From NCBI GenBank assembly GCA_015956445.1, contig WIUZ02000021.1:1-64000 (forward strand): DNA of 64,000 nucleotides, in the 5' to 3' direction. Both the position numbers and the translations under genes were made by a program. The notes below the pieces were generated by a model. It saw only the letters and a program-made list of their open reading frames with translations, made no database searches and was not told the DNA's origin. Below, piece by piece: positions 10,801-21,039 of the stretch (positions are counted from its first letter, which is position 1; the number at the start of each line of letters is the position of its first letter). This DNA comes from Thelephora terrestris. Its lineage: Eukaryota; Basidiomycota; Agaricomycetes; Thelephorales; Thelephoraceae.

Positions 10801-12354
10801 GTCAAACTTTCCGAGCCCACCTCCTGTCACCAATGTCGAAGCTCGAACACGCGTCCCAAGATGTCTTGTCGCGATTGTACAAGGAACTACTGTGTTTTGT
10901 GCATAGCTAAGAGGTACTCCTGCTCTGTGTTAATGTGGGTGGATTTTGACTGGATTATCCATGCCCATACTAGATACCACAATATCCTATTTGAGCAATT
11001 CAAGGATGATTTCGTTTGTCCTTCCTGTTGCAACGAGTGCAACTGCAGCAGTTGCTGTAGGAAGAAAAGAGAACCTTACATCTCCTGCCGTGGCATAAAG
11101 ATCGACGAGGAGATTGTGGCGAAACTTTTGTCCGGGGAAATTCGATCCTTGCCACCTGACTTGTTCGCCGGAAAAGGACCAAATGGTGGGGGCGGGCCAA
11201 AAGCCTCAAAACGCAGGGAGGTTACTTTGACCGTGGAGGAAGTCAAGACGACTGCCAGGCCGAAGCGACTCGCGACTCGCAGATTTGTCCCCGAGGCCAC
11301 CTACGATGAGGCTGAAGATGTGCCTACCACTCAAGGCTCTATCGTTCGTGGGAAGCCCAAAGAAGCGGCGGTGCAGACTCAGAGGATGTTGGAAGAAACT
11401 GGGAGGGGTGGGTATTGGGGTGCGGTGTACTCTATCGTCAGCGAACGTATTGGGACAAGCTACCTTGATCACAGCCTTCAAAGTCTGATGGTCGAAGCCC
11501 CAGGTTGCTCCTCCTCCTCAATGCCTAACGACGCCTCCGACAACCATGACACTGTAGCTGGTATCGCCTCCAACGACGAGGACAACACAGCTGAAGCTGG
11601 CACCCCTCCTTCCAACGACGACGGTGAAATCTTCAACATCTCCGGCAAAGACGAGGATGCTATAGCTGGTGTTGGCTCCAACGACGAGGACACCAGAGCC
11701 GAAGCTGGCACCCCTCCTTCCAACGACGACAGTGGAATCTTCAACGTCTCCGGCAAAGACGAGGATGCTACAGCTGGTGTTGGCTCCAACAACGAGGACA
11801 CCAGAGCCGAAGCTGACGCCCCCTCTTCAGACAACGACGGTGAAATTTTCGACACCTCCGACGACGACCACGACGCTGTAGCTGGTATTGGCTCAAACGA
11901 CGACGACGACGGGGCTAAGGCTGACACCCTCTCTCCAGATGACGATGGTGAAATCTTCAACAGCTCCGATGATGACGACGATGCTCTAGCTGGTATAGCC
12001 TCCAACGACAACGATAACAGGGCTAAAGCTGACGCCCTCTTATCCGGCAATGACGGCGAGATCCGCAACGCCTCCAGTGACGACGACGACTACGACGATG
12101 GGCAGTGTTACCAGATGATGGAAGATAGGCCAATGCTGGATGAGGAGAGCGCCATCTTTGTTCCAGCACCGGATACCTCTGGAGCTAGTCAAGACGGTGT
12201 TGGTGGTAGTAGCTCAGCTCCCACCTTTGGATACCATGAGCAGGTAGACTTTCAGCAGGGGCTTGTTGAGGCTGTGGCTGCTTGCTTACAAGACGCAGCA
12301 TCTGCGATGTTATTTTCCGAGCAATCCATTTACCTATCTGGGTTTGGATATTGA
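7835..12354 (+). CDS. zf-4CXXC_R1 (CDCA7-type) zinc-finger protein, split by a transposon
   Basis: Exons are 7835-7873, 7935-8048, 8108-8293 and 8356 onward, all joined in phase 0 with GTNNGT/AG introns, and the coding frame runs to the stop at 12354. A further 60-nt intron (10914-10973) is likely because its removal gives CIAKRYHNILFEQF. The zinc finger lies at about 10826-11085: CHQC, CRDC, CVLC, RY, then FVCPSC and CNECNCSSC, the signature of PF10497, the family of vertebrate CDCA7, where it binds DNA and links to chromatin remodelling. The N-terminus is Ser/Pro/acidic; the C-terminus has acidic 36-residue repeats. A foldback element (8957-10300) sits in coding sequence after DEII. With the element and one 3-bp duplication removed the frame is continuous, but as it stands translation stops inside the element, so the allele is probably inactive unless spliced around. 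Confidence 0.82.
8957..10300. mobile_element. CACTA-like foldback transposon, 1344 bp, in the zf-4CXXC_R1 gene
   Basis: The whole element is one giant inverted repeat: the arms (about 8957-9620 and 9635-10300) pair nearly base for base around a short spacer at 9621-9634. Tips are CACTGGGGGCAG/CTGCCCCCAGTG. The flanking 3-bp direct repeat TCA (8954-8956 and 10301-10303) matches the 3-bp target duplication of CACTA/EnSpm elements. The interior is built almost entirely from variants of TTTACTG/CAGTAAA and GTAAAT spaced every few tens of bases, with no open frame of note. It shares its 11-base tip with the elements at 43430 and 46662. It is non-autonomous; arm identity suggests it is young. Confidence 0.9.
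11555..12100 (+). repeat. about five 108-bp in-frame acidic repeats
   Basis: Coding repeat inside the zinc-finger gene. The unit is about 36 residues with the pattern AGxGSNDED, RAEA, NDDGEIF, S, KDEDA. Copies become more Asp-rich towards the C-terminus. Such tails are typical of disordered, highly acidic regions of nuclear proteins. Confidence 0.8.
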
Positions 12355-12499
12355 TGTGACTACTTTGCACGACCACTTTCTGTTGATCATATGTTGGGAC
12401 TGTAAATTCTGTACATTATCATTCTTGATTGACTTTTACTTATCCTAGGCATCTTGTAGGAATTTGATTCATCTGCTGAGCTCGAAGAAAAATCAGTAA

Positions 12500-13312
12500 G
12501 ATTGTGCAGAGTGAATGGGGTGCGGGTGCTCATGTGGCACCGTTGATGGTATGCTGGTGTCTTTCCCTTGGGGTGTGCTGTTCTTCTCCTAGTGGGAGCT
12601 GCACACTTCATTATAGTTGCCATCTACTCTTTGGCACTGCGTTCCCTGTGGCATGTGCTATTAATCTCCTAGTGAGAGCTACACACCTTTTAATGATTAG
12701 CATCTATGCTTCAGTGCTACATGTTTCGTGCCGTGTGCTATTCATTTTCTAGTGAGAGCTACACACTTCGTAATGATTGCCATCTACTCTTCAGTGCTAC
12801 ATTCCCCTTGGTGGGTGCTATTCATCTCCCGGTAAGAGCTACATGCTCATTGGTGATTGCTATGTGGTCCTCAGTGCTACGTTCCCTGTGGCGTGTGCTA
12901 TTCATCTCCTGATAAGAGCTACACACTTTTTAATGATTGGCATCTACACTTCAGTGCTATGTCCTCCTTGGTGCGTGCTATTCGTTTCCTTATGGGAGCT
13001 ACACACTTCGTAATGATTGGCATCTACTCTTCAGTGCTACATTCCCCTTGGTGTGTGCTATTCATCTCCCGGTAAGAACTACATGCTCATTGGTGATTGC
13101 TATGTGGTCCTCAGTGCTACGTTCCCTGTGGCGTGTGCTATTCGTCTCCTGATAAGAGCTACACACTTTTTAATGATTGGCATCTACGCTTCAGTGCTAT
13201 GTCCTCCTTGGTCTGTGCTATTCATTCCCTAATGGGAGCTACACACTTCGTAGAGATTGCCATCTGCTCTTCAGTGCTACGTTCCACATGGTGTGTGTCG
13301 TTCCCCTTTAGA
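12500..13312. repeat. 80-bp minisatellite array, right copy, with 240-bp higher-order period
   Basis: About ten 80-bp units of the same family as 1-2040. Here three unit types alternate: 12777-13016 and 13017-13256 match each other closely over 240 bp. The spacing is exact (12777, 12857, 12937, 13017, 13097). The zinc-finger gene and its neighbours are therefore bracketed by two arrays of one satellite. Confidence 0.92.
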
Positions 13313-13539
13313 TTAGGTCTTAGGCATTGTGCAGGAATTCGATCCATGTGAACGTTGAAACATTGAAATGTTATTGGGCAGTGAGTTTCCCACAGTTGCG
13401 ACCCGGTGTAAATTGAATCATTCCATTATTGGGTTTGGTAGATATCCCAGCTTTTTTGTTATATACAATGGAGCCCTCTCGGGCCGTGTGGTGCAAAGGG
13501 CCCGCTCTCGCGGGCCCGAGAGATAATAAACCTGTCCTA

Positions 13540-14072
13540 ACCCCTAACCTCCTAACCCCTAACCTCATAACCCTGACCTCCTAACCCCTAACTTCCTAAC
13601 CCTTAACTGTCCGAGGGGTTAGGTTACCTAACCTAACTGTCCGATGGGTTGGTTTACCTAACCTAACTGTCCGATGGGTTAGCTAACCTAACCTAACTGT
13701 CCGATGGGTTAGTTCACCTAACCTAACTGTCCGAGGTGTTAGCTAACCTAACCTAACCGTCCAATGGGTTAGTTCACCTAACCTAACTGTCCGAGGTGTT
13801 AGCTAACCTAACCTAACTGTCCGAAGTGTTAGCTAACCTAACCTAACTGTCCGAAGTGTTAGCTAACCTAACCTAACTGTCCGAAGTGTTAGCTAACCTA
13901 ACCTAACCTGTCCGATGGGTTAGCTAACCTAACCTAACTGTCCGAAGTGTTAGCTAACCTAACCTAACCTGTCCGATGGGTTAGCTAACCTAACCTAACT
14001 GTCCGAAGTGTTAGCTAACCTAACCTAACTGGCCGATGGGTTAGTTCACCCAACCTAACTGTCCGAGGTGCA
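13540..14072. repeat. 30-bp telomere-like satellite
   Basis: The array starts with degenerate CCTAACCCC repeats (13540-13610). It then settles into about 15 units of 30-31 bp made of CCTAACCTAACTGTCCGA plus GGGTTAGCTAA or a close variant. Each unit contains both strands' versions of the TTAGG-like word. It lies directly against the 3' end of the telomere-linked helicase gene, which fits a subtelomeric or former subtelomeric position. Short telomere-like words alone do not prove a chromosome end. Confidence 0.88.
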
Positions 14073-14304
14073 TGTATGGTATTGAATGGACCCAGTTAAT
14101 TCCTAAAATGTTCCAGCGTCTGTATCTTCTCCAGAGCGTGACGTGTGTATCCGCCAAAGTGGTTCGACAGACCGCCCGTCATACCAGATCCCCTCAACCG
14201 GACTTCAGCTGTAACAGACAGAGTGCAAGAGCTCTGTTCGAAAGTAACCTAACTCTGTACAAAGGGCACTACGACGGCGTGATAGCGGACGCAAACTAAT
14301 CAGT

Positions 14305-17300
14305 TCACCCTCGCGACATCCTCCAGAACATCAGAGTCCACCAATACAACCTGAGATGGTTTGGGATATCGTTCCCTGGTTGAGCTGTCAGCCACTCGAT
14401 GTACGAATCGATACCCTGCCCCCATGGGCATACACCCAGGTTCTCTTCTACAAACTTCTTGAGATCATCCGTGCCGTACTGGTAAAACGCGAAGAGGACA
14501 GGGCGGATGTAGTGCCGTAGAGTACACTCATCGGTGTTATGATAGACGGCACCGGCCATGTTCGTTTTTTCATTCTGTTTGATCTCTAGTCAACGGGGCG
14601 TTCAAAATGTGGCAACAAAATTACCGTCGGCAAGAGGCAATTCCAACACATGATCCCTTCTGCAAACTTCAGGTTATCCTTGAAATCCGTCCAGCCCACA
14701 GTTGATCGGGTAAGCGGCATCTTGGGACATCCCTTTCCAGACCGATGGGTAGTGCCCGCCTCACCTGCTATCATATAGCAAGGCGAGCACCCACGGTAGT
14801 TTTCCGTGACATCAGCTCTCACCTCGTGGACCATCTGTGCCGCAATCTCAAGCACCAGCTCGTTCGCCCAGATGTTCTTTGAGACCGAGACAGTCGAAGA
14901 TGCTGGTATGTGCTTCCTTCGCTCGTGGATGGCCGCCAAAGCCTTGCGTTCGATGTCCTCGAGGAGAGGGTTCTCCGTCCGCCGCGGTACCGTCACTGTC
15001 TCGGAAGGTTGGATCGGGCCTGTGACCTGGCTAACCCGCTGTCGTTTGTTTGCCCCACTCCCAGAGAATTCGTTGTCAGCATCGTGCAGGGCACGTTTAA
15101 GGAATAAATTCACCTTGGTTCTTCATCACGCTTCCGCTTTAGCTGGCTCAAAGGGGCTGGTCCTTGATTGGCGGGTGTGACGAGTTCAGGATGCGACGTG
15201 AGTGATCTGGATAGGTTCGCATCAGCGCAAGCCTCGAGAGATCAAAAAAATAACTTACTTGGTCGTCGGCAGTGAGTTCTCGCTAACCACATATTCTAGA
15301 GAAGACTGTGGGACGGTCGGAAGGTGCATCGCCTCGGGAGCGTTCTCAGAGGGGATTGTGAGGGTTGAAAATGGAACCAGGAGTCCTGGGTGTGGCTCCA
15401 ACGACTTTGCAGAGCACACGTCGCATGGAACCGCACCCTTGAGGAGAGTGCACGTGGTGCGCCGGTCGTCCAAGAAGGAGCTGAGAGTAACCCGACGGCA
15501 GATCGAGTTCTGAAGTGTCCACTCCCTCATTGTCTTCTTGCCATAGAGAGCATTTTCATCCCCGTCATCAGGCTCCCGTTCATCCATTGCAGCGTAGACA
15601 ACACTGATTGAGGCCTTGCCTCCACGCCCAGCTCTGCCACTCTCCTGAGCAAAGTCCAAGATTGACCAGGGAGTTCCAAAATGGAAGACGACGGCCACAC
15701 CTTCGATATCGATACCGCAGCCCAGCAACGACGAGCAGATGATAAACTTCTTCTTCCCATTGACCCAGTTCTGGAAGCTGGCTTTTCTCTCCTCGACCGG
15801 TCGTCCTGCGTGAAACGCGTCGCACCCCAACCTCTCAGCAATCTCGTCAACATCCTTCTTACTTCGGCAATAGACCAGCCCTCGGAACGAAGTCGACTTT
15901 GTCTTGGCAAGCCGGTCCTCGACAGCCACCACCAACTTCTCCTTTGCTTCATCGAGAGTTGGAGAAATGTCAACCCGGTAAGAGATTTCGGGCCTGTCTG
16001 TGGGGGCGTGGATGATGTGGCAATCGCTGATTCCTAAAGCGCCCAAGATCTCGGATCGAAGGGGAAGCGGACAAGTTGCTGTCATCAACAAGAAGGGGAC
16101 GCCTGTAACTGAACTTAGACTTCACCGTACAACGTTGGTTTTCAGACTCACCACAGCTGAGAAGGGGTTTTAACGCCGAGAAGCAAAAACGGAAGTCGGA
16201 GTGACTTTTCACAAGATGAACCTCGTCGATTACGAATTGTTTGAGGAGTCCGAGTCGATGCAATTCAAAGACGTGGTCGTTGAACCGCTTAGTCTGTGCA
16301 TGTTCAGGTGATACGTAAATGATCTTCGTCCTCGGTCGGTCGTTCTGTGGCGTCCATCGTGAGCTTTCAATCTTCAGGTCCGTACACCTGCGGTCAAAGT
16401 CGGTGTGGAGAGCGGAAAGAGGGAGAAGGACGCAGGTGATCCCGTGATCGCGGTTGGCAGCGGGGAGCATGTAAGCAAGTGTTTTCCCCATCGCAGTTGG
16501 TCCAACCAACAGGAGATGACGTTCGTGCGCGAGGACAAATTCAATCGCCTCCGCTTGCTCCGGGGTCTTGAACGTGGCTGAGCCGTTGCCTAGGAAATTC
16601 CGAAGCAGCCTTGTGAGTGACGGGTGGGGAACATAAAGTTCGCGTTGAAGTTGAGACGAAGGTTCTGTGTTCAACCCCCTCCTCTCTTGTAAGGCAAGCG
16701 CGCTCCCGATCGAATCGTTGATGGTTGAACGGAGGCTGATACTGAGGTTCGCCACCTGACTCACCAACCGGTTTATTTCCGATTCGAGCCCCGGCGTCGA
16801 GGTGAATGGCACGTGGCCTATCTGGTGGTGGGCGTTTGTTTGATTGGACTTGGAAGGGGATTCTATCGGTTGGATTCCTGAGAAGAAACGTCAGTGTGAT
16901 TTCTCATTAAAACTGAAATCTGAATACCAGTGATGTGCTGCCACCAACTTGAGGCACGATGGTATGCTGCGATCGCGCCCCTGTCACAGGGACGATCGGG
17001 CCTTAGGAGGTAATATTCGTCCGCCATGGAGGGGGAATGACCTTGTTGAAGGTCAGATACGTTGTCCGAACTCTTGAGCTTGATCGCCTCCGGGTCCCGG
17101 TGCTGATCGACAATGTTGCATTGAAGGTCTCGGAAGTCCGAGAGTCCAATCCCTTGACCAAGGTGAAGATGCGAGTCCCTCTTCAGACATTTAGAGAAGA
17201 CCTCTGAAGTGAACGGATGGTAAACCCCGGGAAAAAGCCGGTACCGTAGTTCCTCCACCGCGGAATCTAGCCCGAGAGCTCCTGCAAGGATGATCTCCAC

Positions 17301-20300
17301 CGGCCGGATGATGAACCAGTCGATGATGCAGGGTTGGTAAAGACTCTTCGGAACGAACCGGTATATCTTCTTTCGCCTCTCGGTCTAAAAAACAAACACG
17401 ATCAACGTGGTTCTCACCGCTTTGAGGAATAAACGTACAATGCCCGATGTCTTGTTGTACGATCCGACTAGACATAGTTCGTTGTCAATGACCCTCACGT
17501 TTCGGATGTCACCCTGGGGATGATTCCGGAGGTAGCTTGCTGTGAACTCTGTCCCACGCGCAGGCCCACCACCTGAGATATGAAGAAGGGTTGCCATTTT
17601 CGTTCGGGTGAGGGAGGACCTTTGAAGAAACTCGTGACAGCCGACGGCGTTGAGAATGAATCTTCCTCCCGGGAGTATGGTGCCGAACCGACCCTTGAGG
17701 CGAGGGTGCTCGAAGAGGGTCCTCAGAGCAGCATTTTCGTACTTTGACAGGTCGTTCCTCTCCATGTCTCCAAAGGAAAACCCCGGGTTGCTTGTGTTGA
17801 CTTCATCTACGAGAACCTCTGGTACCGTGACCAACAGCCACTCCTCATCCTCAAAGCCGATTCCACTGAATAGGTCCGACTGCATCCTCTTTACCTCCTC
17901 CAACAGCTTTCGGTACCACTCGCCGAAACTCCCGAGGTTGACCGCAATCTTCCCCATTATAGCCGTCTCTTTCCCAGGTCCAACAAAATTCACTTTGTTC
18001 TCCCGCTCTTGGTCACGTGAGACCTTCTTCGCCAGGTTCTTCGTGGTGTAGATCGAGGACAGCGGATAATCGGATCGGATCAGAAGCAGGTGTTTGTAGG
18101 TTTCGTAGACTCTGTAGTGTACAAGGTGAGATGACGCGTCTCGATCTACGGAATTAAGCTCACTCAAAAAATCCCTTGTTTTCCGTCGTGGCGTCGGAGG
18201 TGATGCAATTGAATATTGCACCTCGAGCGAAGAAAATCGTCTTGGAAAAGAATTGTGTGAAGACGTTGCACGGCCGGAGAGTTCCGCTTTCGTTGAACGA
18301 GTACAGGACGAGAAAGGAGAAGGCAAGGAAGGTGTATTTGTCGGCCTCGCCGCGTCTTTTCTGATTGAAGAGCAAGAAGAGGAATGTTTGAAGGGCCCCA
18401 TCCTGATCGGAGGTAGAGGTTGTTTGCAGCGTGGCCAAGAACTTGGTACCGGCGTCAGCGATTTCTTGAGTGAAGCTTGTCCGGAATTGGCTGATCTCGC
18501 CGGTGATGACGCCTAGGCAGAAGACGACGAGGTCGGTCGCTACCTTCCCATACGCCTTCCTCGTCTCTTCATTCTGCAAGTCTTTGAACTTGCTTGAGGT
18601 GAGGCCAATTCTAATATGATATTCAGCCGAGATGTTTGAAACCATAGCAGTCGACGGTCTACTTACCCAGCATAGTCGCCCATAGCAGCTTTCGTCTGAT
18701 GATCAGCTGTGCTCAGTTTCTGGGTGACGTCAACCGCAAACCGATCCACGCAGATCCGGACTTCGCTTCGAAGTTCAGGCTCTCGTTCCCTAACGGCATG
18801 TGTTATCTCTGCCCCAGTCCTTCCCTCCACGTATACGTCCCATTTTTCGAGGGCGAGGAAGTGGTGAGCGTCCCTTGGAGTCTTCAGAGACTTGATCGGG
18901 ATGTCGCTGAAGGGTATGGGCGCGTACTTTTTTTTGAGGTAGACGAGGGGATCGAGGGAAGCCGAGTCAGCCAATTCTTCTCTGGGCTCGGGATCGAGGT
19001 TGACGCCGAAATAAAGTCGCTTGGATTTGGGACGAAAGGTTTGTACAAGGCGTTCTCGGAAGGTTTTGCAACCAGAAATCGCTCTCATGTGCCTTCTCAT
19101 CGAGTCACGGGATTTGCAGGCGTGTCCGCACGTGTCGCAAGCGAGATACCCATCTACTAAGTCCAGGCCATAGATTGCGGTGATGATGGATCCAGGTCGT
19201 GATTCGAGGTCTATGCGGAGGTCGTACGTGTTTGCGAGCTCTTGGGAGAATGCAGTGCTGGTCGACATGGGAGGGTGAGAGGTGATGAGGTGTCCGGGTA
19301 ATTCGAGAGGCCTGATGGCAGAAGCGCAAGCAATACATATCAGAACCCTTGCAGCTGTGTTGACGCAGATCCCGAGCCGGGACATGGCTTCAGTCTGAAT
19401 GGTGTCTTCTGACCACCTGGCTGCTGTCGCATCTTTATGTAGGGGACCAGATCGTTCTTCGTCCGTGCTGTGGTCCGTAAATTCGTCGTCGTCCTCGTCG
19501 TTGTCTTCATGGGTGTCGATGTTTAGGAGGTTATCTTGACCTTGAGCGTCGTCATCTTCATCGGGGGCGCCCGGGATCTCGACCAATGTTTCATCCGCGT
19601 CGTCGAAAAAATCTTCCTCCATCGGCATGTCGAATAGTGTCGGGTCGTCGTTGTACATCTCGTCGGCCTCTTCCATGGTAATGTCTTCGTCAGGAAAGTA
19701 GGGGGATTGGATCTCCGGTGTTGGCGTCGGGTATGCTGAGGCGGTTTTGACGCCTACACCGGACACGGCGTATCTGCATTTCTTCACATGTCCCTGGTAT
19801 ATCCGTCTTCAGATTAGGGGTGATAAAGTAATACCATGGCACAAACCTGGAAGTTACACGAGTTCGACATTTTGACCTTGCACCCCGCGTAGGGACAATG
19901 GAGGGCTTTGTCCTCCGCTCGGTAGATCGTTGGTGATACACCACGCATTTTGACTTGGATCCCATCCCGGAGGAGGCCTTGATGGGTCTCGAAATCTTCT
20001 ACGCGTTCCTCAGGGCTATAAACGCGAATGTGAACAATCTCATCTCCTCTAGTGGGGAGAAAGCGAACCTTTCAAACATCTTCTTATCTAAACGAGGGGC
20101 GTAGATAAGATCGTGCGTGGGGGCAGGTTTGTCGAGTGGCAGGATAACGAGAAGGATATAGCCCTGGGGGGAGAGGAGCGGGGGGGGAGGGGATGAGTGT
20201 GGCGAGAAGAGCGAGGGAGGAGCAATCGCGAGGGCCTGAGTTCGGTCAGTGCCTGTGACTCGCGTTGAATTCAGAGATATGGAACTTACTCGAAGGCTTG

Positions 20301-20481
20301 ATCGAATAAGGCATGGCCATACGTGAGCCATCCGTTTCCTGTGCACTCGTTGGTATCCTTCGGTAGAGAACTGATCATGATCTGCATAGCATGATATTGA
20401 GTCGGATGGATTAGCGAAGAGAAAACAGTGCTCACCTTGCAGCCTACAGGGCGAGGTGTCCACCGGCATCGCAATAATCAC
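14305..20481 (-). CDS. telomere-linked RecQ-like helicase with N-terminal OrsD zinc-finger region
   Basis: A long multi-exon gene reading right to left. An N-terminal Cys/His finger (CPYAGC..FQGHVKKC) is joined across the 53-nt intron 19794-19846. An acidic stretch (about 19700-19430) follows, then the OrsD-type region with CIAC..H and CDTCGHAC..H (about 19340-19070). The frame continues across intron 18611-18666 (AYGKVATDLVVF) to conserved blocks GGGPARGTEF and ELCLVGSYNKTS (17600-17450). The helicase follows: GPTAMGKT (Walker A, 16503-16480), DEVH (16227-16216), MTATC after intron 16092-16138, GLVYCRSKKD, and QESGRAGRGG (motif VI). A Cys-rich tail (CMIC-like GIMCWNCLLP) ends near 14305. The arrangement matches fungal subtelomeric RecQ helicases (TLH/UTAS type). 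The helicase core looks intact; the start codon and the joint near 18160 are unresolved. Confidence 0.85.
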
Positions 20482-21039
20482 TTCGTGCGGAACAGTGCCT
20501 GGACCTGAATTTGGCCTGCCTCGGAGGCAGCTACGATCACCGATAGTGGGGTTTTTGACAGTTGACGGGTTAGCGTTTCAATTTGACTGTGTGAGGTTTG
20601 AATCGGTGTATGCGAGTGGCTGCGGGCGTGCTTAGAATGTTGAAGGATATTGGGGGAGGTCGAAATTGGCCTCAGGTAGCGTTCGGGAGGTCAATGCCCA
20701 GATTTCCTCTGGCATCTGTGATTTCCCACGACTGCTAACGTCCGGGTTAGGTTCCACAGTGGATTTTGGCGCTTTGATAGCACTGCGGACAGGTCAGTCC
20801 GGACACTGCTGATAGTTACCGCCATTCTTGGGCAATCAGACGACAGGTTGCCTTTTCCTCTCTGCGCTCCATACACTTCTCTCGCTCAAGACCTCAGTCC
20901 GGCATTTTCCGATCGGCTTCCCACGGGCTTGGGCCGCTGTCCGTGAGTGGCTCTCGGCGGTTACCACACGGATTCCCACGATCACTCATCCCACGCGGGT
21001 TCTGCCGCAGTGTCCTCCCTCAAAGGAGGTTACGTTGTG
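20482..21039. other. intergenic between helicase gene and tandem array
   Basis: No gene seen. A GC-rich block at about 20900-21045 (GGCTTCCCACGG..GATTCCCACG..CTCATCCCACG) recurs diverged at 21885-22030, where it appears to be inserted into the 640-bp array. The region just right of 20481 is the likely helicase promoter. Confidence 0.55.

Noticed and set aside
10360-12354. 664-residue frame starting at 10360 as a complete gene
   Set aside because: The frame is the second half of a longer coding region that continues on the far side of the transposon and back to 7835.
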